This document shows, piece by piece, positions 34,540 through 43,698 of a stretch of DNA of 64,000 nucleotides. Position 1 is the stretch's first letter. The number at the start of each line of letters is the position of its first letter. Made by a program: the position numbers and the translations under genes. Origin of the DNA: Rhodospirillales bacterium (GTDB lineage: Bacteria > Pseudomonadota > Alphaproteobacteria > Reyranellales > Reyranellaceae); contig CP064988.1 of assembly GCA_016699855.1 (NCBI GenBank), positions 1,240,001-1,304,000 of the forward strand, read 5' to 3'. The notes beneath the pieces were generated by a model that was given only the letters and a program-made list of their open reading frames with translations, was not told the DNA's origin and made no database searches.

Positions 34540-35940
34540 ATGCCGCGCTTCCTCACCGTCGGCGCCGCCCAGATGGGCCCGATCCAGCGCGCCCACACGC
34601 GCGCCGACGTGGTCGAACGTCTGCTGGCCCAGCTGCGCGAGGCGGCGCGCATGGGCTGCGAGCTGGTCGTGTTCCCCGAACTCACCCTGACGACGTTCTT
34701 TCCGCGCTGGTGGATGGCCGAGCAGGCCGAGGTCGACGCCTGGTTCGAGCGCGAGATGCCCGGTCCGGCGACGCGGCCGCTGTTCGACGAGGCGCGGCGG
34801 CTGGGGATCGGCTTCTGCCTCGGCTACGCCGAGCTGGTCGAGCGGGACGGCCGGACGCGCCGCTTCAACACCTCGATCCTGGTGGAGCGCGACGGGCGCA
34901 TCGTCGGCCGCTACCGCAAGGTCCACCTGCCCGGCCACGCCGAACACGAGCCGTGGCGCCAGTTCCAGCATCTGGAGAAGCGCTATTTCGAGGTCGGCGA
35001 TCTCGGCTTCCCGGTGTTCCGCGCCTTTGGCGGAATCATGGGCATGTGCATCTGCAACGACCGTCGCTGGCCCGAGACCTACCGGGTCATGGGGCTGCAG
35101 GGCGTCGAGATGGTGCTGCTGGGCTACAACACGCCGCTGCACAACCCGCCGGCGCCGGACCACGACGAGCATTCATGGTTCCACAACCAGCTCAGCATGC
35201 AGGCCGGCGCCTACCAGAACGGGACGTGGGTGGTCGGCGTCGCCAAGGGCGGCGTCGAGGAGGGCGTGCCCAGCCTCGCCGACAGCCAGATCGTCGCCCC
35301 GTCGGGCAAGGTGGTCGCGCGCGCCCAGGGCGACGGCGACGAGCTGGTGGTCGCGCGCTGCGACCTCGACGCCGGCCTCAGCTACAAGACCACGACCTTC
35401 AACTTCGCCGTCCACCGCCAGCCCGACCAGTACCGCATGATCGTCGAGCGCAAGGGCGCGATCCCGCCGCCGGAGGAGAATGCCGTGCCGTCCACGGTCG
35501 CGTTCGAGCGCAGCCACGACATCCTGATCGACGCCCCGCCCGAAGCCGTGATGGACTACGTCTCCAATCCGAACTCGTGGCCGGAATGGCTGGCGGCGTC
35601 GCACCGCATCGACGCGGCCGACCGCCCGCTCGTCGCCGGCGAGACGTTCCACGAGCGCTGGCGCACCCGCACCGGCGAGGTCCAGCTCGACTGGCGGGTG
35701 ACGAAGGCCGAACGCGGCGTGGTGTGGATGGCGGAGACCGACACGAGCTTCATCGGCCGCATCGTGGCGCGCTACACCTTCGAGCCGGTGGCCGGCGGCA
35801 CGCGCTACACGCGCACCGTGGTCAATCCGGCGCGACCGAAGGCGCCGACCGACGACATGGTCGCGCGCATGGACGAGGAGGCGCGGATCGCGCTGGCCAA
35901 CATCAAGGCCAACGTCGAACGCCGCCACCGCGGCGGCTGA
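34540..35940 (+). CDS. N-carbamoyl-D-amino-acid hydrolase fused to an SRPBCC domain
   Basis: A 466-residue two-domain protein. Residues 1-305 are a nitrilase-superfamily D-carbamoylase with triad E47 (FPELTL), K127 (YRKVHLPG) and C172 (CICNDRRWPE), the same positions as in the Agrobacterium enzyme. After a short linker, residues about 315-460 form an SRPBCC/polyketide-cyclase-like domain (ILIDAPPEAVMDYVSNPNSWPEW; then AETDTSFIGRIVARYTFEP). Known D-carbamoylases stop at about 304 residues, so the C-terminal domain is unusual and may bind a hydrophobic substrate. The first domain should release ammonia, CO2 and a D-amino acid. It starts 2 bases after the amidohydrolase stop. Confidence 0.88.
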   Translation: MPRFLTVGAAQMGPIQRAHTRADVVERLLAQLREAARMGCELVVFPELTLTTFFPRWWMAEQAEVDAWFEREMPGPATRPLFDEARRLGIGFCLGYAELVERDGRTRRFNTSILVERDGRIVGRYRKVHLPGHAEHEPWRQFQHLEKRYFEVGDLGFPVFRAFGGIMGMCICNDRRWPETYRVMGLQGVEMVLLGYNTPLHNPPAPDHDEHSWFHNQLSMQAGAYQNGTWVVGVAKGGVEEGVPSLADSQIVAPSGKVVARAQGDGDELVVARCDLDAGLSYKTTTFNFAVHRQPDQYRMIVERKGAIPPPEENAVPSTVAFERSHDILIDAPPEAVMDYVSNPNSWPEWLAASHRIDAADRPLVAGETFHERWRTRTGEVQLDWRVTKAERGVVWMAETDTSFIGRIVARYTFEPVAGGTRYTRTVVNPARPKAPTDDMVARMDEEARIALANIKANVERRHRGG

Positions 35941-35945
35941 TCCTG

Positions 35946-36893
35946 TCAGCAGTCCGGGCCGCGCGACTCCGCGACCGCGACTCCCGGCACGGCGGCGAGC
36001 GCGCGCGCCGCGTCGGCGACGGCGCGCGTGCCGTACGGCGCCCTGATCGTGAGCCCGCCGGCGGATAGTCCGGACTCGCCGCCGCCGCGCGCCGGCGACA
36101 GCTCGTGCCATGTGATCCGGTCGACGCCGCCAGGGCCGAGGACGGCCGAATCCCAGACCGTGGACAGGATCCACGGCCCGGCGTCGCCGGCGCGCCACAG
36201 CGCGAGGTCGTTCGGCTGGAGGCCGTCGCGGATCGCCGGCGGCGTGTCGATGACCGCCCGGCTGTGCAGGACGCGCCACGCCGTCCGCGACTCGTCGCGT
36301 CCGTCGTCGGCGCCAACCGGCCTGACGCCACCCGGCAACCCGAAACGCCGCACCGACCGCGGCGGCGCCGCGGCCACGGAGTCCGACAAGGCGCGCCACG
36401 CCGGCAGGAATGGCGCCGCCGCAGCTTCAGCGTCCGCCCATGTGACGTAGAACAGACCGGCCGATCGGCCGCCGCCCTCGGCGCGGTATCCGCCGTAGAT
36501 CGATAGACCGAGCTCGACCGCGCGGCCGGGCCAGCGCGCCCAGAACGCCACGCCGCCGCTGGGATCGCGGTAGGCCGACAGATCCGCGCGCTCCGCCGCC
36601 GCCGCCGGGCCGAAGCGCGCGCGCAGCGGGCGCATCCAATGCTCGGGATCGGCCCGGCGCGCGCCCGGCACCGCCGCCAGCGCGTAGGACACACCCATCA
36701 CGGGCCGGTCGGGCGCCGGCGAGGAGATCGTCACAAGGAGCGTGTCGAGACCGAACGCCGACGCGCACGGCACCGCGCGGTGCAGGTAGTCGGTCCCACC
36801 CGGCAGCGCTCCGACGCCGCCGACCGCGCTTGGCAGCGTCCCCCATCGATAAGCGACACCATCGATCGAGAAGCCGTCCGCCGGATCATCCAT
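35946..36893 (-). CDS. Hypothetical protein, 315 residues
   Basis: No family recognised. The protein is soluble with no signal peptide or membrane span; it is rich in Ala, Gly, Trp and Arg, and has two similar halves in feel: WARWPGRAVELGLSIYGGY in the middle and TWHELSPARGGGE near the end. Codon use matches the chromosome, supporting a real gene. It ends 6 bases from the stop of the convergent D-carbamoylase gene. I can say nothing on function. Confidence 0.65.
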   Translation of the reverse strand: MDDPADGFSIDGVAYRWGTLPSAVGGVGALPGGTDYLHRAVPCASAFGLDTLLVTISSPAPDRPVMGVSYALAAVPGARRADPEHWMRPLRARFGPAAAAERADLSAYRDPSGGVAFWARWPGRAVELGLSIYGGYRAEGGGRSAGLFYVTWADAEAAAAPFLPAWRALSDSVAAAPPRSVRRFGLPGGVRPVGADDGRDESRTAWRVLHSRAVIDTPPAIRDGLQPNDLALWRAGDAGPWILSTVWDSAVLGPGGVDRITWHELSPARGGGESGLSAGGLTIRAPYGTRAVADAARALAAVPGVAVAESRGPDC

Positions 36894-37034
36894 CGTTCGA
36901 CTCCGCGGCTAGGCCGGCGCGATTCCCGGATCGACAAGGCGCGACGCATGGGGAAGAGTACCGGCTGCGGCGCCAAGCCGCCAAAGCGAAAAGCGACGCG
37001 GGCGCCCACGCCGGCGTCATCTCGGGAGGGGACG

Positions 37035-38057
37035 ATGAAGCTGGCTGGACTGGCGCTGACCGCGCTCGTCGCGCTAGGCGCGACCATGGGCGCCTCGGCG
37101 CAGGACAAGCCGATGGATCTGCGGCTGTCGCACTGGGTGCCGCCGACCCATCCGCTGCACAAGGCGATGGAGGAATGGGGCGCCTCGCTCGCCAAGGCCT
37201 CCGGCGGCACGATCAAGACGACGGTGTATCCGGCCCAGCAGCTCGGCAAGGCGTTCGACCACTACGACATGGCGCGCGACGGCATCGCCGACGTGACCTA
37301 CATCAACCCGGGCTACCAGCCCGGCCGTTTCCCCGTGATCGGCGCCGGCGAGCTGCCGTTCCTGATCGCCGACGGCAAGGGCGGCTCGCAGGCGCTGGAC
37401 GAGTGGTACCGCAAATACGCCGCCGCCGAGATGAAGGACGTGAAATTCTGCCTCGCCTTCGTCCACGATCCCGGCGCGATCCATTCGCGCACCAAGAAGG
37501 TGATGGTGCCCGGCGACATCAAGGGCATGAAGATCCGGCCGGCCCACGCCACCATCGCCGCGTTCGTGACGCAGCTCGGCGGCACCAACGTCCAGGCCGG
37601 CGCGCCGGAGGTGCGCGACGTGCTCGAGAAGGGCGTCGCCGACGCCGTGACCTTCCCGTGGGGCTCGGTGCCGCTGTTCGGCATCGACAAGGTGGTCAAG
37701 TACCACATGGACGTGCCGCTCTACGCCACCACTTTCGCCTGGGTGATCAACAAGCCGAAATACGAATCGATGTCGGCGGCGCAGCGCAAGGCGATCGACG
37801 ACCATTGCACCAACGAATGGGCGCTGAAGGTCGGCGGACCGTGGGCGGAGTTCGAGGCGTCGGGACGCGGCAAGATGAAGGCCGAGCCCGGCCACGAGGT
37901 CTACGGCATCTCGGCCGACCAGCTCGCGGAGTGGCGCAAGGCCGCCGAACCGCTGCGCGCGAAGTGGGCCGACGCGGTGCGGAAGGCGCGCGTCGACCCC
38001 GACGTGGCGATGAAGGAGCTGAAGGACAGCCTCGCCAAGTTCAAGGCCGCCTACTGA
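37035..38057 (+). CDS. TRAP transporter substrate-binding protein (DctP family)
   Basis: A 340-residue periplasmic binding protein with a signal peptide (MKLAGLALTALVALGATMGASA, cleaved before QDKPMD). The mature start DLRLSHWVPPTHPLHKAMEEW and the conserved Arg in KGMKIRPAH (carboxylate anchor) fit the DctP family, with acidic solutes as ligands. GGGAGGGG lies before the ATG at 37035; the frame stays open upstream without homology. The two membrane subunits follow in order, forming a complete TRAP operon. Confidence 0.93.
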   Translation: MKLAGLALTALVALGATMGASAQDKPMDLRLSHWVPPTHPLHKAMEEWGASLAKASGGTIKTTVYPAQQLGKAFDHYDMARDGIADVTYINPGYQPGRFPVIGAGELPFLIADGKGGSQALDEWYRKYAAAEMKDVKFCLAFVHDPGAIHSRTKKVMVPGDIKGMKIRPAHATIAAFVTQLGGTNVQAGAPEVRDVLEKGVADAVTFPWGSVPLFGIDKVVKYHMDVPLYATTFAWVINKPKYESMSAAQRKAIDDHCTNEWALKVGGPWAEFEASGRGKMKAEPGHEVYGISADQLAEWRKAAEPLRAKWADAVRKARVDPDVAMKELKDSLAKFKAAY

Positions 38058-38070
38058 GCGGGGACGCCCG

Positions 38071-38574
38071 GTGGGCCGCGGGCGCGTCGAACGGCTGATC
38101 GACGCGATCGAGTTGACGGCGGCGGTGTTCCTCGCCGTCGTCACCGCGCTCACGTTCGTGTCGGTGTTCCTGCGCTACCTGTTCGCCTGGTCGATTCCCG
38201 ACGCCTACGATTTCGGCAGCCTCCTGCTGGGCGTGCTGATCTTCTGGGGCATCGCCGGCGCCAGCTACCGCGGCGAGCACATCACCGTCGACCTCCTGTG
38301 GGGCGTGGCGCCGCCCGCGATCCGCCGCGTCATGGACGGCTTCGCCGACGCGCTCACGCTGGCGTGCCTGGCGGTGTTCGCGTGGATGATGGGCGTCAAG
38401 GTGCTGAGCACCTACGCCGACAACGTGCGGACGTTCGACCTGCGCCTGCCGGTCTGGCTGTTCCACTTCCTCGCCTGGGTCGGACTGGCGACCGCCGTGG
38501 CGCTGCTCGCCACGCGTCTCGCGCGCCGCGCGCTGGGCGCGCCCGAACCGCCCCGCGCGCCGCCGCGGGAGTGA
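38071..38574 (+). CDS. TRAP transporter small permease (DctQ family)
   Basis: A 167-residue membrane protein with four predicted spans, read from a GTG start 13 bases after the binding-protein stop. LTAAVFLAVVTALTFVSVFLRYLF and ITVDLLWG in the middle are typical of DctQ, which links to the large permease in Na+-driven import. The C-terminal tail is basic and proline-rich. Part of the three-gene TRAP operon. Confidence 0.9.
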   Translation: MGRGRVERLIDAIELTAAVFLAVVTALTFVSVFLRYLFAWSIPDAYDFGSLLLGVLIFWGIAGASYRGEHITVDLLWGVAPPAIRRVMDGFADALTLACLAVFAWMMGVKVLSTYADNVRTFDLRLPVWLFHFLAWVGLATAVALLATRLARRALGAPEPPRAPPRE

Positions 38575-38581
38575 CGCGGGC

Positions 38582-39880
38582 ATGAGCCACGACGCGGTCG
38601 CCCTGACGGGCTTCGTGGCGCTGTTCGCGCTGATGCTGCTGCGCGTGCCGGTCGGCGTGGCGATGGGCGTGGTCGGCCTCGGTGGGTTCGGCTACCTCGC
38701 CGGCACGATGCCGGCGCTGAACTTGCTCGCGCAGTCGCCGATCCGCACCGCGACGGCGGGCGAGTTCGCGGTCATCCCGCTGTTCCTGCTGATGGGCGCG
38801 CTGGCGTCGACTTCCGGCATGAGCCGCGAGCTGTTCCGCGCCGCCAACGCCTTCGTCGGCCATCTGCGCGGCGGCCTGGGCATCGCCACGATCGCGGCCT
38901 GCGGCGGCTTCGCGGCGATCTGCGGCTCGTCGGTGGCGACGGCCGCGACGTTCTCGACCGTCGCCTATCCCGAGATGCGCCGCCATGGCTACCCGCAGAG
39001 CTTCGCGACCGGCGTGGTCGCGGCCGGCGGCACGCTGGGGATCATGATCCCGCCGTCGACGGTGCTGGCGATCTACGGGCTGATCACCGAGCAGGACATC
39101 GGCAAGCTGTTCGTCGCCGGAATCATCCCCGGCCTCGTCGCCGTGGCGATGTACATCGTCACCATCAACCTGATCGGCCTGGCGCGGCCGGGTTTCCTGC
39201 CGGCGGGCGCGCGCGCGACATGGGGCGAGCGGCTGGCCGCGACGCGCGACGTCTGGGCCGTGGCGCTGCTGTTCGTGTTCATCATCGGCGGCCTCTACGG
39301 CGGGCTGTTCACCGCGACCGAGGCGGCGGGCGCCGGCGCCGGTGGGGCGTTCATCATCGCCGTCCTGCGCCGCCGCCTGACGCGGGGCGAGTTCTGGCGG
39401 GCCTGCGTCGAGACCGTGCGGACCACGGCGTCGGTGTTCACGATCCTGATCGGCGCGCTGCTGTTCGGCTACTTCCTGACGATCACCCAGACGCCGCAGA
39501 AGGCGACGGAGTTCCTCACCGGCCTCGGGCTCGGCCGCTACGGCGTGCTGCTCCTGATCATGCTGATGTACCTGGTGCTGGGCTGCATCATGGACGCGAT
39601 GGCCATGATCATCCTGACCATCCCGATCGTGTTCCCGGTGATCAAGGCGCTGGGCTTCGATCCGATCTGGTTCGGCGTCATCATCGTGATGACGGTCGAA
39701 CTCGGCCTGATCCATCCGCCGGTCGGCATGAACGTCTTCGTCATCAAGAGCGTCGTGAAGGACGTGAAGATCTCGACGATCTTCTACGGCGTGCTGCCGT
39801 TCGTCGCCGCCGACATTCTGCGGCTCGGCGTCCTGATCGCCTTCCCGATCCTGGCGACCTTCCTGCCCAGCCACATGTGA
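38582..39880 (+). CDS. TRAP transporter large permease (DctM family)
   Basis: A 432-residue ion-transporter-superfamily permease with about 12 predicted spans. RTATAGEFAVIPLFLLMG, GGLGIATIAACGGFAAICGSS in pieces, and IHPPVGMNVFVIK near the C-terminus are the conserved DctM stretches. It is the Na+-coupled transport subunit. It starts 7 bases after the small permease. The substrate is likely a small organic acid, not resolvable further. Confidence 0.94.
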   Translation: MSHDAVALTGFVALFALMLLRVPVGVAMGVVGLGGFGYLAGTMPALNLLAQSPIRTATAGEFAVIPLFLLMGALASTSGMSRELFRAANAFVGHLRGGLGIATIAACGGFAAICGSSVATAATFSTVAYPEMRRHGYPQSFATGVVAAGGTLGIMIPPSTVLAIYGLITEQDIGKLFVAGIIPGLVAVAMYIVTINLIGLARPGFLPAGARATWGERLAATRDVWAVALLFVFIIGGLYGGLFTATEAAGAGAGGAFIIAVLRRRLTRGEFWRACVETVRTTASVFTILIGALLFGYFLTITQTPQKATEFLTGLGLGRYGVLLLIMLMYLVLGCIMDAMAMIILTIPIVFPVIKALGFDPIWFGVIIVMTVELGLIHPPVGMNVFVIKSVVKDVKISTIFYGVLPFVAADILRLGVLIAFPILATFLPSHM

Positions 39881-39893
39881 GCCGGGCGGCGGC

Positions 39894-40358
39894 TCAGCCG
39901 TCGCGGCCGGTGAATTTCCCGTGCGAGCGGTCGGGCGTGCCGCGGAACAGCGACATGTGGGTGTGCGTCGCCACCCAGGGATCGCCGACCGCCGCCCGCG
40001 CGAACGTCACGGTCGCCCGCCCGCGGCGCTCGAAGCGCGTGCCGTCGGGCTGGAAGCCGGTCGAGTCGAACACCGCCATGCCGATCCCGGTGAGCCGGTC
40101 GGCCGAGATGATCGCGCGCACGCCGTCGAGCCGCCAGCGGAAGTCGCGGATGGTCGGCCAGACGTTGCGCCATTGCTCGCGCTCGGCGTCGGGGCGGCCG
40201 GTCATGAAATCGGTGAAGGTGCCGAACGCGATCATGTCGTCGGCGAACAGCGGATGGGCGCCGGTGAAGTCGACGGCCTGGACGCGGTCCGCCAGCGCCG
40301 CGAACCACCGCCGGATCGCCTCGAGGTCGACGGCCTCCGGCTCGCGTCGCATGTCCAT
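39894..40358 (-). CDS. SnoaL/NTF2-like (DUF4440-type) protein
   Basis: A 154-residue small cone-shaped (NTF2-like) domain. AIRRWFAALADRVQAVDFTGAHPLFADDMIAFGTF is followed by a strand pattern ending ATVTFAR...PWVATHTHMSLFRG, typical of SnoaL-like/calcium-kinase-II-association-like proteins. Such proteins act as isomerases or hydrolases, or have unknown roles. The ATG at 40356-40358 is chosen, giving MDMRREPEAV; a longer form is possible. It converges with the TRAP operon, 13 bases away. Confidence 0.75.
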   Translation of the reverse strand: MDMRREPEAVDLEAIRRWFAALADRVQAVDFTGAHPLFADDMIAFGTFTDFMTGRPDAEREQWRNVWPTIRDFRWRLDGVRAIISADRLTGIGMAVFDSTGFQPDGTRFERRGRATVTFARAAVGDPWVATHTHMSLFRGTPDRSHGKFTGRDG

Positions 40359-40493
40359 GATCCATCCCCTCCGCCACATGCCGCCGGTCGCGGCGCGTCG
40401 CGAATCTAGGACGGACGGCGGGATGTTGCCAGCGACGGGATGTCCCTGCGATGCTGGCGCGCTCCCATCCACTGGCATGGCCGGGTACCGAAG

Positions 40494-41141
40494 ATGTCCA
40501 GACCCCTCGCCCTCGCGGCGCTCGCCGTCGGCCTGCTCGCCGTGTTCGCGGCCGCCTCGGCCCGCACGATGCGCGAGGTCGCCGGCGTCTACAACCTCGT
40601 CGGCGTGCGCGAGGCGGCGTCGCAGTTCGTCCTGCACGCCGACGGCCGTTTCGAGTTCGGGCTTTCCTATGGCGCGCTCGACAAGAGCGGCAAGGGCAGG
40701 TGGCGGCTGGACGGCGACGCCGTCGTGCTGACCAGCGACGGCCCCCACAACCCGCCGCGCTTCACGCTGGAGCGCAGCGGCGCCGGACAAGGCGGCGGCG
40801 CCACCGTGCTCGTGACGGTCAACGGCCGCGGCGTGGCGCTGATCGACGTCGTCCTCGAGCTGTCGAACGGCCAGCGGCTGACCGGCTACACCCAGACCTA
40901 CGGCTACCGGACCGCGCTGCCGGCCGGCGTCGACATCCGCGCCATCCTGCTCGGCGTGCGCATGTACGACCTGGCGCCGCAGCGCATCGAGATCGCCGAG
41001 CGCGGCCGCCGCGACTTCACCGTCCGGTTCGATCCCGGCGACATCTCGCAGCAGCGCTTCGAGAACGAGCGCCTACCGATCGTCGACGGCGCGCTGGTCT
41101 GGCAGCTCGGCGGCCAGCCGCTGCGCTACCGCAAGCGCTGA
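40494..41141 (+). CDS. Secreted hypothetical protein
   Basis: A 215-residue protein with a clear signal peptide (MSRPLALAALAVGLLAVFAAASA). The mature part looks all-beta, with GVYNLVGVREAASQFVLHADGRFEFGLSYGALDKSGKGRW, then a pattern of alternating strands like lipocalin or membrane-barrel-inner proteins. No family is recognised. The start at 40494 places the signal peptide correctly; an upstream ATG would add a non-signal stretch. It is convergent with recQ. Confidence 0.65.
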   Translation: MSRPLALAALAVGLLAVFAAASARTMREVAGVYNLVGVREAASQFVLHADGRFEFGLSYGALDKSGKGRWRLDGDAVVLTSDGPHNPPRFTLERSGAGQGGGATVLVTVNGRGVALIDVVLELSNGQRLTGYTQTYGYRTALPAGVDIRAILLGVRMYDLAPQRIEIAERGRRDFTVRFDPGDISQQRFENERLPIVDGALVWQLGGQPLRYRKR

Positions 41142-41153
41142 GCCCGCGCCGCC

Positions 41154-42989
41154 TCAGCCGCCGGACGCGCGGGCGCGGATCGCCTCGAGGAACGCCGCGC
41201 CGTAGCGCGCCAGCTTGGCGTCGCCGACGCCGTGCACGTCGCGCATCGCCTCCAGCGTCGCCGGCCGGCGCGCCGCCATGTCGACCAGCGAGCGGTCGGC
41301 GAACACCACGTAGGCCGGCACGTTCTGCGACGCCGCCAGGCCGGCGCGCAGCCGCTTGAGGTCGGCCAACAGCGCCGCGTCGGCCTCCGGCACCGCCGCG
41401 GCCGCCGCCTGGCGCGCCTTGCGGCCGGATTTCTTCGACGTCCCGCCGAGGTCGCGCCGCAGATCGACGCGGGCGCGGCCGCGCAGCGTCGCCCAGCCCT
41501 CGTCGGTGATGGTCCAGCGTCCGTAGTTGACGATGTCCTGCTCGATCAGGCCCAGCGCGTTGAGCTGGCGCAGGATGGCGCGCCATTCCGGCCGCGGCCG
41601 GCCGGCGCCGACGCCGAAGGTCGGCAGCGCCTCGTGGCCGAATTTCAGCACCTGCTCCGTGCGCTCGCCCAGCACGACGTCGACGACGTGCTCGGTGGCG
41701 AAGCGCTGGCCGGTGCGGGCGATCGCCGACATGATCTTCTGGGCCTCGACCGTGCCGTCGAACGACTCGACGCCCTCGACGCAGAGGTCGCAGTTGCCGC
41801 ACGGCGCCGAGGCCTCGCCGAAATACGACAGCAGCGTCTGGCGGCGGCAGCGCGGCGCCTCGCACAGCGCGACCAGCGCGTTGAGGCGCTGGCGCTCGAC
41901 GCGCTTGCGCTCGTCCGGCGCGTCGCCCTGCTCGATCTGCATGCGGCGTAGGCGCATGTCCTCCAGCCCGTGCAGCGTCAGCGTGTCGGCCGGCAGCCCG
42001 TCGCGTCCGGCGCGGCCGATCTCCTGGTAGTAGCTCTCGACGTTGGACGGCAGGTCGGCGTGGCAGACGAAGCGCACGTCCGGCTTGTCGATGCCCATGC
42101 CGAAGGCGACGGTCGCCACCATCACCACGCCGTCCTCGCGCTGGAACGCGTCCTGGTTGGCGTCGCGGTCGGCCTTGTCCATGCCGGCGTGGTAGGGCAG
42201 CGCGCGGTGGCCGCCGTCGCGCAGCATGGCGGCGAACTCCTCGACCCGCTTGCGCGACGAGCAGTAGACGATGCCGCTGTCGCCGGCATGGTCGGCGACG
42301 AAGCGCAGGACCTGGCGCGGCGCGTTGTCCTTGGCGCGCATCGCCAGCCTCAGGTTGGGGCGGTCGAAGCTGCGCACGAAGACGCGCGGCGGCGCGGCGA
42401 ACAGCTTGGCCTCGATGTCGGCACGGGTCGGCGCGTCGGCGGTGGCGGTGAGCGCCAGCACCGGAACGCCGCCGAGCGCGATCCGCAGCTCGCCGATCCG
42501 CAGGTACTCGGGCCGGAAATCGTGGCCCCATTGCGAGACGCAGTGGGCTTCGTCGATCGCCAGCAGGTCCACGCGGCTGTCGGCCAGCAGCTCGACCGTG
42601 TCGGGACGCAGCGCGCGCTCCGGCGCGACGTAGAGCAGGCGCAAGGTGCCGTCGCGCGCCGCCCGCTCGATGCGCCGGTTCTCGGCCGCGTCGTTGCCCG
42701 AGTTCAACGCGGCGGCCTCGACGCCGTAGGCGTTGAGCTGCCGCACCTGGTCGCGCATCAGCGCGATCAGCGGCGAGACCACGACGGTCAGGCCGTCGCG
42801 CGCGACCGCCGGCAGCTGGTAGCATAGCGACTTGCCGCTGCCCGTCGGCATGACCGCCAGCACGTCCTCGCCGGCCAGAACGGCGCGCAGGATCTCCTCC
42901 TGGCCGGGACGGAATTCGTCGAAGCCGAAGACGGTCTTGAGCCGCTCGCGGGCGCGGTCGCTCGGAACGGGCGTCAAGACCGGCGCCAT
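41154..42989 (-). CDS. recQ: ATP-dependent DNA helicase RecQ
   Basis: A 611-residue full RecQ: FGFDEFRPGQEEI (motif 0), Walker A MPTGSGKS (about 47-54), DEAHCVSQWGHDFRPEY, QEIGRAGRDG, the RQC zinc cysteines (CEAPRC...CGNCDLC), and a C-terminal HRDC domain (AYVVFADRSLVDMAA). It unwinds DNA 3' to 5' in recombination repair. Start ATG at 42987-42989. The length and domain order are standard. Confidence 0.96.
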   Translation of the reverse strand: MAPVLTPVPSDRARERLKTVFGFDEFRPGQEEILRAVLAGEDVLAVMPTGSGKSLCYQLPAVARDGLTVVVSPLIALMRDQVRQLNAYGVEAAALNSGNDAAENRRIERAARDGTLRLLYVAPERALRPDTVELLADSRVDLLAIDEAHCVSQWGHDFRPEYLRIGELRIALGGVPVLALTATADAPTRADIEAKLFAAPPRVFVRSFDRPNLRLAMRAKDNAPRQVLRFVADHAGDSGIVYCSSRKRVEEFAAMLRDGGHRALPYHAGMDKADRDANQDAFQREDGVVMVATVAFGMGIDKPDVRFVCHADLPSNVESYYQEIGRAGRDGLPADTLTLHGLEDMRLRRMQIEQGDAPDERKRVERQRLNALVALCEAPRCRRQTLLSYFGEASAPCGNCDLCVEGVESFDGTVEAQKIMSAIARTGQRFATEHVVDVVLGERTEQVLKFGHEALPTFGVGAGRPRPEWRAILRQLNALGLIEQDIVNYGRWTITDEGWATLRGRARVDLRRDLGGTSKKSGRKARQAAAAAVPEADAALLADLKRLRAGLAASQNVPAYVVFADRSLVDMAARRPATLEAMRDVHGVGDAKLARYGAAFLEAIRARASGG

Positions 42990-43343
42990 CCGGTCCGCGC
43001 GTCGGCGGCGGGCAGTGTCACGACGGTCGATCTCCGGCGCCGCGCGGCGCGTCGATTGCGGGGTTGCGCCACGACCGGGCGCGGCCCTTGGCGGCGAAGC
43101 CATAGCGCGGATCGCCGCGACGCGCGCGGAATTCCGACGACCAGCGTCCCCGGCCGGGAACCGCTCGCCGTCGGGAGCCGGGACTCGCAGGATCGCCGTT
43201 ACGCGGGGCTCGACCGATCGTCCGCGCGGGCTCCCCTCCGGCCACATACTCGCCGCAATGCCGTCAAATTGCGGACGCTTTTGGGTCTAAAGGTCACTTC
43301 CTGACCATTTCCTGACGAAACTCCCAAGGAACTGGAGGGCGAC

Positions 43344-43568
43344 ATGGGCCGGCTCACATCCGCGCAGCGGATATTCATCGCCATCGGCGCGGTCGCGCTG
43401 GTCGCGGCGTTCGCGGGCATCGCGCTGCTCACGCGCGGCGACGGCGGCAGCCTCACGGCCGACCAGCCGAAGGCCGAGGCGCCGGCGACGCCCCAGCCGT
43501 CATCCGCGGCGCCTGCCCCGCCAACGTCGTCCCCGGCGCCGGCGCCGTCGGTCGACACCAAGAAATGA
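43344..43568 (+). CDS. Small single-span membrane protein
   Basis: A 74-residue protein with one membrane span (IFIAIGAVALVAAFAGIALLT) and a Pro/Ala/Ser-rich tail that would lie in the periplasm. GGAGGGCGAC gives a good ribosome-binding site before the ATG. No family recognised. Its codon use and ribosome-binding site support a real gene. Confidence 0.6.
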   Translation: MGRLTSAQRIFIAIGAVALVAAFAGIALLTRGDGGSLTADQPKAEAPATPQPSSAAPAPPTSSPAPAPSVDTKK

Positions 43569-43698
43569 GCACACGCCCCTGAGATCGTGCACCGGCCGCT
43601 GGCGCGCGACGGACGGGCGCATCCCTCCGGCATCCGACGCGGCCGGGCGGACGCGGGCACCGATCGGCCTTCTCCAGTAGCGTTCCGAGGATGCGCCC

